64,000 nt of DNA from an uncultured Coriobacteriaceae bacterium (GTDB lineage: Bacteria > Actinomycetota > Coriobacteriia > Coriobacteriales > Atopobiaceae), in the NCBI GenBank assembly GCA_902786015.1, contig CADAAU010000014.1, positions 1-64,000 on the forward strand, written 5' to 3'. The notes under the pieces are model-generated. The model did not search any database. It was not told the origin of the DNA and saw nothing but the letters and a program-made list of their open reading frames with translations. The position numbers and the translations under genes were made by a program. Shown piece by piece: positions 53,032 through 62,217 of this stretch. Numbering within the stretch: the first letter of the stretch is position 1; each line of letters begins with the position of its first letter.

Positions 53032-55224
53032 TTATTCTCCAATTACATCAAATCGTGCTGCGACCAATGCCACGTCATCGTTGAGAGTCCCGCCCGCAAA
53101 CGTCTCTACCGCAAAAAGCAGCCTGTCACAAATGCCCTCAAACCCCAAGGCCGATTCGCGCGCAACCGCCTCGCGAAGTCCCTCTTCTCCAAAGAAGGCG
53201 CCGTGAGGATCGCGTGCTTCGGTGGTTCCGTCGGTATAGAGCAGAAGCACGTCGCCTGACGCTATAGGCACCTCACCGTCAACGAAGGACATGCCCGCGA
53301 AAGCTCCAACTACACCTGACTGCACTTCCAACGTCGTGAGCTCGCCAGAGGACGCGCGAACGATAAGGGCTGGAGGATGTCCTGCCGAGCAATACGTCAA
53401 ACTGCCCCTCTCCAGGTCCGCAACGCCCACAAACATCGTCGCAAACGTCTCGACGCGCGAAAAGCCCAGCAAGAAATTGTTGAGCAGCGTTACCATCCGC
53501 GCTGGCTTTACGCCCTCCCAAGCGTACGCACCAAGCGCTGTCTTTACGGCTGACGACACGGACGCGGACTCCACACCCTTGCCCGACACATCCCCCATCA
53601 CGATGCATGCATGGCGTCCGGGGAGGCGAATGAGGTCGTAAAAGTCACCTCCTACATACGCCTCTTCCGTCGCAGAGCAATAGCAGCTCTCGGCAGAGAT
53701 TCCGTCAACATGTTGGAGCTCGTTGCGCATGCCCCATTGCAACGCCTGCGAGATACGCTTGTCACGCGTCCGCGCACGCTCTCCCTCGTCTAGCGCCAAC
53801 ACGTCATCGGCTACCGAGCGGATGAACGCGGTGTCGGCCTCGTCAAAGGGTCCCGACTCCAAGTCCCTGAGCAGCAGGTACCCTCTGCACGTATCCTCGT
53901 CTGTACCGAGCGCGACGACCACTCCGTCCGTCGGAAAGCCAAAGTCACCGAGCCAGTTGTCAAGCGACTCATGTGACGACGTATGTGTGACACGGGTTTC
54001 TCGGTCTGCCGACAGAGCGACAAGGTCAAGTGGTATGGCATGCCACTTCTCGTTAGCCAGCCTTGCAAGCGTCGTACGTTGATGACGATTCCCGGCAAGC
54101 TTGACGCACGTTGCGCCTACACCAGTCGCCACGTCTTTAAACACTGTGTCAATGACCTCGTCACTGAGTTCCGAAACCGACATCAGGCGCTCGCGCAACT
54201 GCGTGCCCAGCGCCTCCAGATGCTCTGCATGCTGGACTCTCATGGCAGCAAAGGCACCCGCGAGCTGCACCGACAAATACTCGCACACGGCTTCCAAAAG
54301 ACGAACGTCATTGTCGCCCACGTTGTGCTCGTGACGCCAACCCACCATAAGCAATGCGATGGCGCTTCCCCCAAACCACACGGGATTGAGTACGAAGCTC
54401 GCAAACGGAGCGAGGTCCTCAGTGGCAATCGACAGCGTTTCGAGCGATTCTTCCTCTACGACATTTCGCCTGAGCAGCCTACCCTTACGCAGATCGTCTC
54501 GAGTCGGACGCATCACGCGCAAGCGAAGTGGGCGCCCCTCGCGGGAAAGCATTTGGATGATGGGATGCGCGTGAGCCATAAAGAGCGGCGCAGGCGCCGT
54601 GCCAAGTGCTTCCTGGCCTCCCCTTAGACGAAACCCGTCGTTTTCGGCGACATATGCGAGCGTCGCCCAAGCATCGAGCGTTTCCGAGATTTCCTTTAGA
54701 ACGCGATCGAATAGCATTCCCACGTCCGTGGAGTCAAGTGTCTCCAGAACGATCCGAAGCGTTCCCGACAGCCGGCGGTTTGCCCGCGAAAGCTCGTCCA
54801 CCAGCCGCGCACGTTCCTGCTCGTCCGAGGCCTGCGGATCTATGGTGTGTGCCACAAGAAGGTATGTGCCACCTCGCCCGCGCAGGTGATCGCAACGCAC
54901 TCCGAGCGACACGTGCGTCCCATCCGCACGCTCACACACCAGTCGCGTCGTCGTCCCGTCAATCGAGAAGGGAAGGCTCTTTTCGAATCCCGCAGGGCGC
55001 TCCTCCATGGCGACAGGAAACAGGTCGCGCACGTCGGTTTCCACCAGGCCTCTGTCTCGCGCCCTAAACAAACGCTCAGCCTCGGTGTTTGCCAATACGA
55101 TACGTCCCTCGTCGTCGAACGCGATTACCGCGTCACTCGTCAACGACAGCAACGTCACCAGGGATCGAGCCAAGACGTTGCTGTCGACAACGTCGGCATC
55201 CACCAAAGCTAGATCATCGCTCAT
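53032..55224 (-). CDS. PAS-GAF sensor with SpoIIE-type PP2C phosphatase (RsbU/RsbP-like)
   Basis: 730 residues, soluble. PAS domain ~18-130 (DAVIAFDDEGRIVLANTEAERLF), one or two GAF-like domains (~150-490), and a SpoIIE PP2C domain (~505-728) with YVGGDFYDLI, MGDVSGKG, CSAGHPPALI and LYTDGTTEARD. It removes phosphate from phospho-Ser of STAS proteins, here most likely the fused STAS-RsbW coded next. Signals may be redox, light or small molecules through PAS/GAF. GGAG lies 9 bases before the ATG and overlaps the stop of the ACT gene 7 bases upstream, so three genes form one operon. Confidence 0.9.
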   Translation of the reverse strand: MSDDLALVDADVVDSNVLARSLVTLLSLTSDAVIAFDDEGRIVLANTEAERLFRARDRGLVETDVRDLFPVAMEERPAGFEKSLPFSIDGTTTRLVCERADGTHVSLGVRCDHLRGRGGTYLLVAHTIDPQASDEQERARLVDELSRANRRLSGTLRIVLETLDSTDVGMLFDRVLKEISETLDAWATLAYVAENDGFRLRGGQEALGTAPAPLFMAHAHPIIQMLSREGRPLRLRVMRPTRDDLRKGRLLRRNVVEEESLETLSIATEDLAPFASFVLNPVWFGGSAIALLMVGWRHEHNVGDNDVRLLEAVCEYLSVQLAGAFAAMRVQHAEHLEALGTQLRERLMSVSELSDEVIDTVFKDVATGVGATCVKLAGNRHQRTTLARLANEKWHAIPLDLVALSADRETRVTHTSSHESLDNWLGDFGFPTDGVVVALGTDEDTCRGYLLLRDLESGPFDEADTAFIRSVADDVLALDEGERARTRDKRISQALQWGMRNELQHVDGISAESCYCSATEEAYVGGDFYDLIRLPGRHACIVMGDVSGKGVESASVSSAVKTALGAYAWEGVKPARMVTLLNNFLLGFSRVETFATMFVGVADLERGSLTYCSAGHPPALIVRASSGELTTLEVQSGVVGAFAGMSFVDGEVPIASGDVLLLYTDGTTEARDPHGAFFGEEGLREAVARESALGFEGICDRLLFAVETFAGGTLNDDVALVAARFDVIGE

Positions 55225-55230
55225 GCAACG

Positions 55231-55659
55231 TTACTCCGCATCCGGTACGTATACATCTGCCGCATCGAGGTCATCCAGACCCGCCTGCACCAAACGCGCC
55301 TCAATGGGATCGCCCGTAACCTTAAGAACGTCCACCGTGCGCGCCCCAATTGACGCACAGTACGCATACTCAACGTTCAGACGGACCTTTGCAAGCTTTG
55401 TGAGCACCTCAGCCAAACCGCCGGGCTCGTTTCGAACCTCGATTGCGACGACTTTGGTGGCGGCGGCCCTATACCCCTTGTCTGCAAGCGCCTTTACGGC
55501 TGTCCGCGGAGTGTCACATATGATGCGAACAATGCCGAAGTCAGCCGTATCGGCAACCATAAGCGCATGCATCTGTATTCCCGCGTCCCCTAGAACCTGT
55601 GCCATGCGTGCAAGCGTCCCCGGTTCGTTGGGCAAAAACACCGTAAGCTGATCAATCAT
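55231..55659 (-). CDS. Tandem ACT-domain protein, second copy
   Basis: 142 residues of two ACT domains: IDQLTVFLPNEPGTLARMAQVLGDAG ... TADFGIVRIICDTP and VVAIEVRNEPGGLAEVL ... NVEYAYCAS. Clearly a paralogue of the PaaK-linked protein at 40939-41343 (same layout, shared VRIICD and NxEYxYC). Here it leads an operon with a SpoIIE phosphatase and STAS-RsbW, an odd setting that hints at amino-acid input into partner switching. The stop is 7 bases before the phosphatase gene. Confidence 0.88.
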   Translation of the reverse strand: MIDQLTVFLPNEPGTLARMAQVLGDAGIQMHALMVADTADFGIVRIICDTPRTAVKALADKGYRAAATKVVAIEVRNEPGGLAEVLTKLAKVRLNVEYAYCASIGARTVDVLKVTGDPIEARLVQAGLDDLDAADVYVPDAE

Positions 55660-55702
55660 GGGAGTCCCTTCGTCGTGGCCGATCTATGGTACCCATTATG
55701 AC

Positions 55703-55729
55703 AAAAAACGGGCTCCCATAGGAACCCGT
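55703..55729 (-). terminator. Terminator after tRNA-Leu
   Basis: On the minus strand: ACGGGTTCC-TAT-GGGAGCCCGT (one mismatch) followed by TTTTTTG. Ten bases past the tRNA 3' end. Confidence 0.88.
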
Positions 55730-55738
55730 CTCTGTGTC

Positions 55739-55829
55739 TGGTGTCGGAGGCGGGACTTGAACCCGCACGACCGTGTAGTTAGTCACTAGCACCTCAAGCT
55801 AGCGCGTCTGCCAATTCCGCCACTCCGAC
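55739..55829 (-). tRNA. tRNA-Leu (GAG)
   Basis: Class II tRNA with long variable arm. Acceptor GTCGGAG / CTCCGAC, anticodon stem CTAGC/GCTAG with loop TTGAGGT giving GAG. T-arm GGGTTCAAGTCCC. CCA encoded (55741-55739 on the minus strand). Confidence 0.95.
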
Positions 55830-55854
55830 TTGCTCTGCCTTTCGGCAAGAGATA

Positions 55855-55883
55855 CTATAGCACGCCCCCTCCACCTATGGCAA
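55855..55883 (-). promoter_or_regulatory. tRNA-Leu promoter
   Basis: Minus strand: -35 TTGCCA (55883-55878), 17-base spacer, -10 TATAGT (55860-55855). Upstream AAAAAAAGTTG and a second A-tract as at the other tRNA genes. The remaining stretch 55884-56019 shows no gene. Confidence 0.85.
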
Positions 55884-56019
55884 CAACTTTTTTTGGCAAT
55901 TTTGACCGGCAGCCTCCAGGAGCAAACAGAACACGACAGAATGGCCTAAAAGAAGCTTTTGAGAAGCGACGTGACATGACGCATGGTAGGGCTGTCGGAC
56001 GACAGGTGATTAACAGCAA

Positions 56020-56050
56020 GTGGCGCAAACGAAAAACTCGTTTGCGCCAC
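56020..56050. terminator. Hairpin after oppF
   Basis: 13-bp perfect stem GTGGCGCAAACGA / TCGTTTGCGCCAC with a 5-base loop; 22 bases past the oppF stop. Weak T-run, so rho-independent action is likely but not certain. Confidence 0.75.
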
Positions 56051-56072
56051 TCAATCTTTCTCTTCTGCGGTC

Positions 56073-57098
56073 CTAGAGCTCTACCGAGGACTTCTTGATG
56101 GGATTTGGCTCCGCATAATGGCATGCGCAGAAATGTCCTTTGGAAATCTCGCGCAGCTCGGGTCGCTCCTGCGAGCATTTCGCTTGAGCAATCGGGCAAC
56201 GCGTGTGGAAGGGACAACCGCTTGGCGGATCGATCGGTGAGGGTGGATCGCCGCGCAGGATGATGCGCTTGCGCGAATGTTGGATGTCGGGATCAGGAAT
56301 GGGTACGGCACTGAGCAGTGACTGGGTGTACGGATGACACGGTTCTGCATACAAGGACCGCCAATCCGAGTACTCCATCATGTTGCCAAGGTACATAACT
56401 GCCACGCGGTCGGAGATGTGTTGCACCACCGAGAGGTCATGTGCGATGAACAGGTATGCCGTTCCGTATTCCTGCTGCAAGTCGCTCAGAAGGTTGAGGA
56501 CCTGCGCCTGAATGGACACGTCAAGGGCCGAAACGGGCTCGTCGCAGATGATGAGTTTTGGACGTAGCGCGAACGCACGCGCAATGCCTACACGCTGACG
56601 TTGTCCACCACTGAACTCGTGGGGATAGCGATTGATGTGCTCGGGATTGAGGCCTACCACGTCGAGCAAGCCACGCACGAACTCAATCCGCTCATCCTTT
56701 TTGGGCATAACGTTATGGATGACAAGCGGTTCCGAGACAATCTCGCCAATGGTCATGCGGGGGTTCAAACTCGCGTAGGGATCCTGGAACACGAACTGCA
56801 TCTCGCGACGCATATCCTTTAGTTCCTTTTTGTTCATGCTTGCTACGTCGTTGCCCTTAAACAGCACCTTTCCGCTCGTGGGCTCAATCAGGCGCATGAT
56901 GCAGCGTCCGGTGGTAGACTTGCCGCACCCGGACTCGCCCACCAAGCCAAACGTCTCCCCTTCCGCGATGTCAAAGGAAACGTCGTTCACCGCGTGAACG
57001 CTACGCGCAGTACCGCGGCGCTTGGCGATAAAGCCCGAATCCACGGGGAATTCCTTGCACAGGTGCTCTACGCGAAGCAGGATATTGGAGTTTGTCAT
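56073..57098 (-). CDS. oppF: Oligopeptide ABC transporter ATP-binding protein OppF
   Basis: 341 residues. Walker A GESGCGKST, signature FSGGQRQRVGIARAFAL, Walker B LIICDEPVSALD, and the C-terminal oligo/dipeptide extension with conserved cysteines (GCPFHTRCPIAQAKC ... HFCACH), a probable Fe-S site of this subfamily. Powers peptide uptake with OppD. Its ATG overlaps the oppD stop by one base. Confidence 0.93.
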   Translation of the reverse strand: MTNSNILLRVEHLCKEFPVDSGFIAKRRGTARSVHAVNDVSFDIAEGETFGLVGESGCGKSTTGRCIMRLIEPTSGKVLFKGNDVASMNKKELKDMRREMQFVFQDPYASLNPRMTIGEIVSEPLVIHNVMPKKDERIEFVRGLLDVVGLNPEHINRYPHEFSGGQRQRVGIARAFALRPKLIICDEPVSALDVSIQAQVLNLLSDLQQEYGTAYLFIAHDLSVVQHISDRVAVMYLGNMMEYSDWRSLYAEPCHPYTQSLLSAVPIPDPDIQHSRKRIILRGDPPSPIDPPSGCPFHTRCPIAQAKCSQERPELREISKGHFCACHYAEPNPIKKSSVEL

Positions 57099-58213
57099 TA
57101 CATATCTCCCTTCAGCTCCACGATTCGCTGGGCCTTGGTACGCGACGTCTCGGGCGCGTTGGCACGCACGAACGCCTCATCGGCACTATAGTGGCATTTT
57201 GAATAGTGGCCAGTCTTTGTCGTGTATACCTTAGGCATCTCTTTGCGACACCTCTCGGTGGCGTACGGACAACGAGGTGCGAAAGCACAACCCTCGGGAA
57301 GATCGACTAGCGACGGCGGATTGCCTTTGATAGGCGTAAGCGGATGCTTCTCGTCAATTGCAGGCTCGGGAATCGAGCGATTAAGGCCCCATGTGTACGG
57401 ATGAATGGGGTTATAGAAAATCTCGTCCCTCGTACCAAACTCGACGGGCTGTCCGGCATACATGACCATGATTTTGTCGGCAATGTCGGCCACGACACCA
57501 AGGTCGTGGGTAATCATGATGATTGCGTTGCCGTTCTTTTGTTGCAGCTCCTGCATGAGCTCAATGATCTGCGCCTGAATGGTTACGTCAAGCGCTGTTG
57601 TCGGCTCGTCAGCAATGAGGATGTCGGGGTCGCAGGCAAGTGCCATGGCAATCATCACGCGCTGCCGCATGCCGCCCGAGAACTCATGCGGATACTCCTT
57701 AACGCGCTGCTCCGCGTTTGGAATACCAACCATCTTGAGCAGTTCGACCGAGCGCGCCATCGCGTCCTTTTTGCTCATCCCCTTGTGCAGACGCATTCCC
57801 TCTGACAGCTGTCGCCCAATGGTATACACCGGGTTGAGCGAGGTCATGGGGTCTTGGAAGATCATGGCTATATCGTTACCACGAATGCTCTCGAGCTCGT
57901 CTTCGCTCATGTCCAAGAGTGATTTGCCACGATACAGAACGTCTCCGCCTTCGACCTTTCCGGGCGGCATGGGGATAAGCCCCATGATGGTCAGAGATGT
58001 AACAGACTTGCCCGAACCCGATTCTCCTACCACGCCAAGCGTCTCGCCTCGGTCGAGCGTGTAGCTAACCCCGTTTACGGCCTTGACGACGCCATCCTGC
58101 GTGTGAAAGTACATCTTGAGGTCGTTTACCTCAAGCAGGTGATGACCCTCGGGAACCGGCGTGTCACGGAGGTCGATCCTGTTCTTCTTCTTTAGTCCTA
58201 GTCCAAACATCAT
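57098..58213 (-). CDS. oppD: Oligopeptide ABC transporter ATP-binding protein OppD
   Basis: 371 residues. Walker A GESGSGKS, signature FSGGMRQRVMIAMALAC, Walker B ILIADEPTTALD, and a Cys-containing oligopeptide-type tail (GCAFAPRCPYATERCRKEMP). Overlaps the oppC stop by 4 bases (ATGA). Confidence 0.93.
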   Translation of the reverse strand: MMFGLGLKKKNRIDLRDTPVPEGHHLLEVNDLKMYFHTQDGVVKAVNGVSYTLDRGETLGVVGESGSGKSVTSLTIMGLIPMPPGKVEGGDVLYRGKSLLDMSEDELESIRGNDIAMIFQDPMTSLNPVYTIGRQLSEGMRLHKGMSKKDAMARSVELLKMVGIPNAEQRVKEYPHEFSGGMRQRVMIAMALACDPDILIADEPTTALDVTIQAQIIELMQELQQKNGNAIIMITHDLGVVADIADKIMVMYAGQPVEFGTRDEIFYNPIHPYTWGLNRSIPEPAIDEKHPLTPIKGNPPSLVDLPEGCAFAPRCPYATERCRKEMPKVYTTKTGHYSKCHYSADEAFVRANAPETSRTKAQRIVELKGDM

Positions 58214-59157
58214 GCATCCTTCATCTTGACGTCGAGGGCATCACGAAGGCCGTCACCGAGCAAGGTGAAGGCAAGTACCGTGGTAAGAATTGCAATACCT
58301 GGCATGATCATGAGCCACGGCTCGGTTGCCAAATAAGTCTGGCCGTCTTGAATCATGATGCCCCACGAGGGATTGGGAGGCACGACGCCCATGCCCAAGA
58401 ACGACAATGCGCTCTCGGTAAGGATTGCGCCACCAATGTTCATGGTCGCGTACACCACGACGGAGGCAACCGAATTCGGGAAGATGTGACGAACAATGAT
58501 GCGAGCGTCGGATGCTCCCATGGCGCGAGCCGCATCCACGTAATCGTTTTCCTTTACCGAGAGTATGGCGCTTCGGAACACGCGCGCGATGGACGGCCAA
58601 CCCAGTACGCCGATGGCGATAAACACGTTCTGTATGCCAGGACCTATGACAGCAAGCATTGCAATAACAAACAGCGTGTAGGGGAACGCAAGGAAGATGT
58701 CAGCCGTTCGCATTATGAGCGTATCCCACCAGCCACCATTGTAGGCGGCGAGAGCACCTGCGATAAGGCCGATTATCGTGGAGATGGCCGTAGCCAGCAC
58801 GCCAACCGAAAGCGAGATGCGCGCACCGTAAATAACACGGCACAACACGTCGCGACCAAGGGTATCGGTACCAAAAGGATGCTCGGGCGAGGGTGGCAGT
58901 CGTGACATATCCTTCATCGAGGCAGAGTCGATCTCGGTAGGACTACCAAAATGCTGGGGAACCCAAAGGTCGGCCGACACGGCAACGATGACAATGAAGA
59001 TGATCCAAATAGCCGCTATAACGGCAAGCTTGTTGCGCTTGAGGCGCTGCCAGGCATCTCCCCAAAGCGTGCGCGAGGGACGAACGGAACCGGAACCCGT
59101 ACGGGCCTCCTCACTCGCCTCCGCAACGTCGAAATTATTTGTGTTTGTTTCCTTCAT
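58210..59157 (-). CDS. oppC: Oligopeptide ABC transporter permease OppC
   Basis: About 315 residues; N-terminal cytoplasmic stretch, first helix ~45-65, then five helices with GTDTLGRDVLCRVIYGARISL and the EAA loop AARAMGASDARIIVRHIFPNS. Forms the channel with OppB. ATG at 59157 with GGGGAGGA upstream; it begins 10 bases after oppB. Confidence 0.93.
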   Translation of the reverse strand: MKETNTNNFDVAEASEEARTGSGSVRPSRTLWGDAWQRLKRNKLAVIAAIWIIFIVIVAVSADLWVPQHFGSPTEIDSASMKDMSRLPPSPEHPFGTDTLGRDVLCRVIYGARISLSVGVLATAISTIIGLIAGALAAYNGGWWDTLIMRTADIFLAFPYTLFVIAMLAVIGPGIQNVFIAIGVLGWPSIARVFRSAILSVKENDYVDAARAMGASDARIIVRHIFPNSVASVVVYATMNIGGAILTESALSFLGMGVVPPNPSWGIMIQDGQTYLATEPWLMIMPGIAILTTVLAFTLLGDGLRDALDVKMKDA

Positions 59158-59167
59158 GTGTCCTCCC

Positions 59168-60205
59168 CTACTCGCTCTTCGATCCGTCAAAGCGAATGCG
59201 TGGGTCAAGGAACGCATAGCTCACGTCTACAACAAGGTTGATCACCATGACCACAACTACGATTACCGTAACGCTACCCAGCACAATGGGCCAGTCTCGC
59301 TGCGTAATGGCACGATAGGTCTCGAATCCCACTCCCGGCCAGTTAAAGACCGTTTCGGTAAGGATTGCGCCCGCAAGCATGCCGCCAAAATCCATTCCGA
59401 TGTAGGTAACGACGGGAATGAGTGCATTCTTGAGCGCATGGCGGAATATGACCGCCTTGCGCGAAAGCCCTTTGGCCCGTGCTGTCCTAATGTAGTCTTG
59501 GTTAAGAACCTCAAGGAGCTGCGAGCGCATGATTCGGGCAGTGTAGGCAGTCGAGACGGCGGCCAAGGTCAGTGCGGGGAGCATGTAGTACGCCCAGTCC
59601 TGAAACTCGGCATGCGGACCACCCGCACCAGATATGGGCAGATAGAACGCCCCACCCGTGACGTTCTTGAGGAAGATGCCCCAAAACAGCTGTTGTAGCA
59701 TACCAAACCAGAACGCCGGCATGGCAACGAGTGCAGACGTTACCGTCGTTACACCAATGTCCCAGGCTGAGTAGCGTTTGATGGCCGAAATCATACCGGC
59801 CGCAATGCCGATAATGGATTCTATGACGATGGCCACGAGCGCGAGCTTTATGGTGTATGGATACTTCTCGGCCAAAATCTCGGCGACGGGCTTTCCGTTC
59901 TGCTGATACGAACGCCCAAGGTCACCGTGCAAAAGACCTGTGATGTATTGGATGTAACGCTTCCACATGGGGGTCTCGATGGTGTTTCCATTCTCATCGA
60001 AAACTGGCTCCCCGTTCTCATCCGTCTCTATGAGGTGATATGCCGCCCTGAGGCTGATCTCTGTCTGTTCATCAAGCTTCTTTTCGCCTGCAATCAGCTT
60101 GATGGGGTCGCCGGGGACCACGTTTTGCAGCACAAAGAGGATGAGCGTAACACCCAAAAACACGGGTATGAACTGCACAATGCGCTTTGCGATGTACTTA
60201 ATCAT
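59168..60205 (-). CDS. oppB: Oligopeptide ABC transporter permease OppB
   Basis: About 345 residues, six helices; MIKYIAKRIVQFIPVFLGVTLILF at the start, EAA loop RTARAKGLSRKAVIFRHALKNAL, DPRIRFDGSK at the end. The extracellular loop (~55-100) is long, as usual. ATG at 60205 has GGGAG 8 bases before. A 106-base gap with a hairpin separates it from oppA. Confidence 0.93.
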   Translation of the reverse strand: MIKYIAKRIVQFIPVFLGVTLILFVLQNVVPGDPIKLIAGEKKLDEQTEISLRAAYHLIETDENGEPVFDENGNTIETPMWKRYIQYITGLLHGDLGRSYQQNGKPVAEILAEKYPYTIKLALVAIVIESIIGIAAGMISAIKRYSAWDIGVTTVTSALVAMPAFWFGMLQQLFWGIFLKNVTGGAFYLPISGAGGPHAEFQDWAYYMLPALTLAAVSTAYTARIMRSQLLEVLNQDYIRTARAKGLSRKAVIFRHALKNALIPVVTYIGMDFGGMLAGAILTETVFNWPGVGFETYRAITQRDWPIVLGSVTVIVVVVMVINLVVDVSYAFLDPRIRFDGSKSE

Positions 60206-60252
60206 CTTTTGGACTCCCAAGGTCCTATTCCTACAGATATACGAACAGCGAT

Positions 60253-60274
60253 GGGCTGCCCTTGCGGACAGCCC
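60253..60274 (-). terminator. Intercistronic hairpin between oppA and oppB
   Basis: GGGCTG (60253-60258) pairs with CAGCCC (60269-60274), extended by CC/GG. No strong T-run. Such hairpins often lower expression of the membrane genes relative to oppA. Confidence 0.5.
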
Positions 60275-60311
60275 GATGAATGAGCCGCTTGATGTCTATT
60301 TCCTAAACATC

Positions 60312-61991
60312 TTAGGCGAATTCAGCCTTCTCGAAGTCCGCCTTCGTCTGTGGGTTGTAGTACAGATTCTTTAGACGCTCCGAACCCACGTTGTTGTGAG
60401 CATAGTACATAAGAGGAATAACAGGGAGGTCTTTGCCAATCATGGCATTGAGCTCACGATAGGCTGCCTTGCGCTTCTCCTCGTCCAAAATCTTGCGCGC
60501 CTCGACCAGACCCTCGTCCAGCTCTTTGTTGCTGTACTTGGAATAGTTGTTCTCGGAAGTGGTGAGGAAGTTGGGATAGATGAAGTTATCCATAATCGGG
60601 AAGTCAGCATTCCAGCCCATGCGGCCAATCTGCACGGTACCGTCGCCCATTGCCGAAAGGTATGCAGCCCACTCCATTGAGGACTGCTCGCACTCGATGC
60701 CAACTGCCTCGAGGTCACCCTGTACGCAGGACATGATGTCCTCGTGGTCGCCGCCAGAGTTGTACGAAAGCGTGAGCTTGATGCCGCGCTTGCCCTTGTC
60801 ATCCGCAGGATACTTCTCGTCAAGCAGCTTGATAGCAGCTTCTTTGTCGTACTTGCAGAACTCCCACGCGTTGGAAGGATCGTCGTCAATAGGCGTGGGG
60901 AACACGCATGTGGCAGGAAGCCTGGTGCCCTCGAACACGGTGTCTACGATGTTCTGACGATTTATAGCCAGCGAGATCGCCTGACGCAGCGTGAGGTCCT
61001 TGAGCACCTCGTCGTTCACGTTGACCGTAAGCCAGTATACGCCGGCTTCCTCGCCCTTGAGGACCTGCTTGCCGGGGTTCACGGTGTAGCCGTCCTCAGA
61101 CGTGCCGTACTTACCTTCCAGCTCCTGAATGCGGCCAGCAGGAATGTCGGTAAAGTCGATGTTGCCGGCTTCGAACTCACGGAACGCCGTCGCAGGATCC
61201 TTCTGGATCGAGAAGTAGATGCCATCAATCTTTGCGGGCGTGCCATAGTAGTCGTCAAAGCGAACCAGATTGATGTATTGGTCGGAAACCCACTTGCCGT
61301 CCATCTTGAAGGGACCATTGCCAATAGGAGCAACTGCGAATCCCTCGGGATCGTCGAGGGCTGCCTGCGGAACCGGTGCCAGAGCGTCATGCGTGCAGAT
61401 GTAGGGGAACTCTGCCATGGGCTCTTTGAGGGTTACCTCAAGGGTGAGGTCATCGACTACCTTGACGCCCTCAATCTCCTTCGCCTTGCCCTCCTGCATC
61501 TCTTCGGCGCCCTTGATGGGGTTGAGATGGTACGCGATGACGGAAGGCGTGGACATCGTGGGATCACAGATGCGCTCCCAACCACGCTTGAAGCTCGCGG
61601 CATCTACCGGATCGCCGTTGTGGAACTTGGCGTCCTTTACCAGATGGAACGTAAAGACCTTTGCGTCATCACTCACGTCCCAGCTTTCCGCTGCCTTGGG
61701 AACAACCTTGCCCGCATCCCAATCAAAACCGGTGAGCGAGTCATACAAGGCCTGCGTGACCTGCATGCCCTGGGTCTCCTGTGCGTTGTAGGGGTCAATA
61801 GCGACGGGATTTGTAATATAGTACTTGATTACATTGCCCTTGGAAGCGGACCCACTCGACGCTTCACTGCCAGCATTGGAGCTCGTGGCAGCCGAATCGT
61901 CCTTCTTGCCGCAAGCTGCGAGTGCCGCTACGGCACTAGCCGCAATACCACCCTCAACGAAGGTTCGCCGGCTCACATTCAGACCTGACAT
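60312..61991 (-). CDS. oppA: Oligopeptide-binding lipoprotein OppA with Tat-like signal
   Basis: About 559 residues, SBP family 5. The N-terminus NVSRRTFVEGG carries a twin-arginine motif followed by a hydrophobic stretch and lipobox LAAC (Cys ~28), so it is probably a Tat-exported lipoprotein. Family parts include YDSLTGFDWD, PVDAASFKRGWERICDP, LRQAISLAINRQNIVD and a closing LPVIPLMYYAHNN. Binds peptides for OppBCDF. ATG at 61991, AAAGGAA upstream. First gene of the operon. Confidence 0.93.
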   Translation of the reverse strand: MSGLNVSRRTFVEGGIAASAVAALAACGKKDDSAATSSNAGSEASSGSASKGNVIKYYITNPVAIDPYNAQETQGMQVTQALYDSLTGFDWDAGKVVPKAAESWDVSDDAKVFTFHLVKDAKFHNGDPVDAASFKRGWERICDPTMSTPSVIAYHLNPIKGAEEMQEGKAKEIEGVKVVDDLTLEVTLKEPMAEFPYICTHDALAPVPQAALDDPEGFAVAPIGNGPFKMDGKWVSDQYINLVRFDDYYGTPAKIDGIYFSIQKDPATAFREFEAGNIDFTDIPAGRIQELEGKYGTSEDGYTVNPGKQVLKGEEAGVYWLTVNVNDEVLKDLTLRQAISLAINRQNIVDTVFEGTRLPATCVFPTPIDDDPSNAWEFCKYDKEAAIKLLDEKYPADDKGKRGIKLTLSYNSGGDHEDIMSCVQGDLEAVGIECEQSSMEWAAYLSAMGDGTVQIGRMGWNADFPIMDNFIYPNFLTTSENNYSKYSNKELDEGLVEARKILDEEKRKAAYRELNAMIGKDLPVIPLMYYAHNNVGSERLKNLYYNPQTKADFEKAEFA

Positions 61992-62165
61992 ACGATTCCT
62001 TTCTATCGCGTATCCAATGGTTATTTGCATTACACGGCCACAGTATCGTTCCGCAGCCTTTTTGCAATCATATGAAGGGATTCTCTGACTAATTGCTTAT
62101 GAATGCAATGTCTTGGCGCCAAACGGGTCCTCTTTTTTGGTTAGAGGAAACATTCAGCAAGAAAA

Positions 62166-62197
62166 TGGCAAAAAGAAAGGGCGCCAAAAAGCGCCCC
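62166..62197 (-). terminator. Terminator after secG
   Basis: Minus strand: GGGGCGC-TTTTT-GGCGCCC followed by TTTCTTTTTG. 20 bases past the secG stop. Confidence 0.85.
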
Positions 62198-62217
62198 TTC
62201 ATACCGATTTGCACAAG

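Noticed and set aside
55855..56217. Short frames between tRNA-Leu and oppF
   Set aside because: They overlap the tRNA promoter and the oppF terminator hairpin and have no ribosome-binding site.
60744..61988. A 414-codon plus-strand open frame
   Set aside because: Lies wholly antisense to oppA, which is clear by homology; no domain seen.
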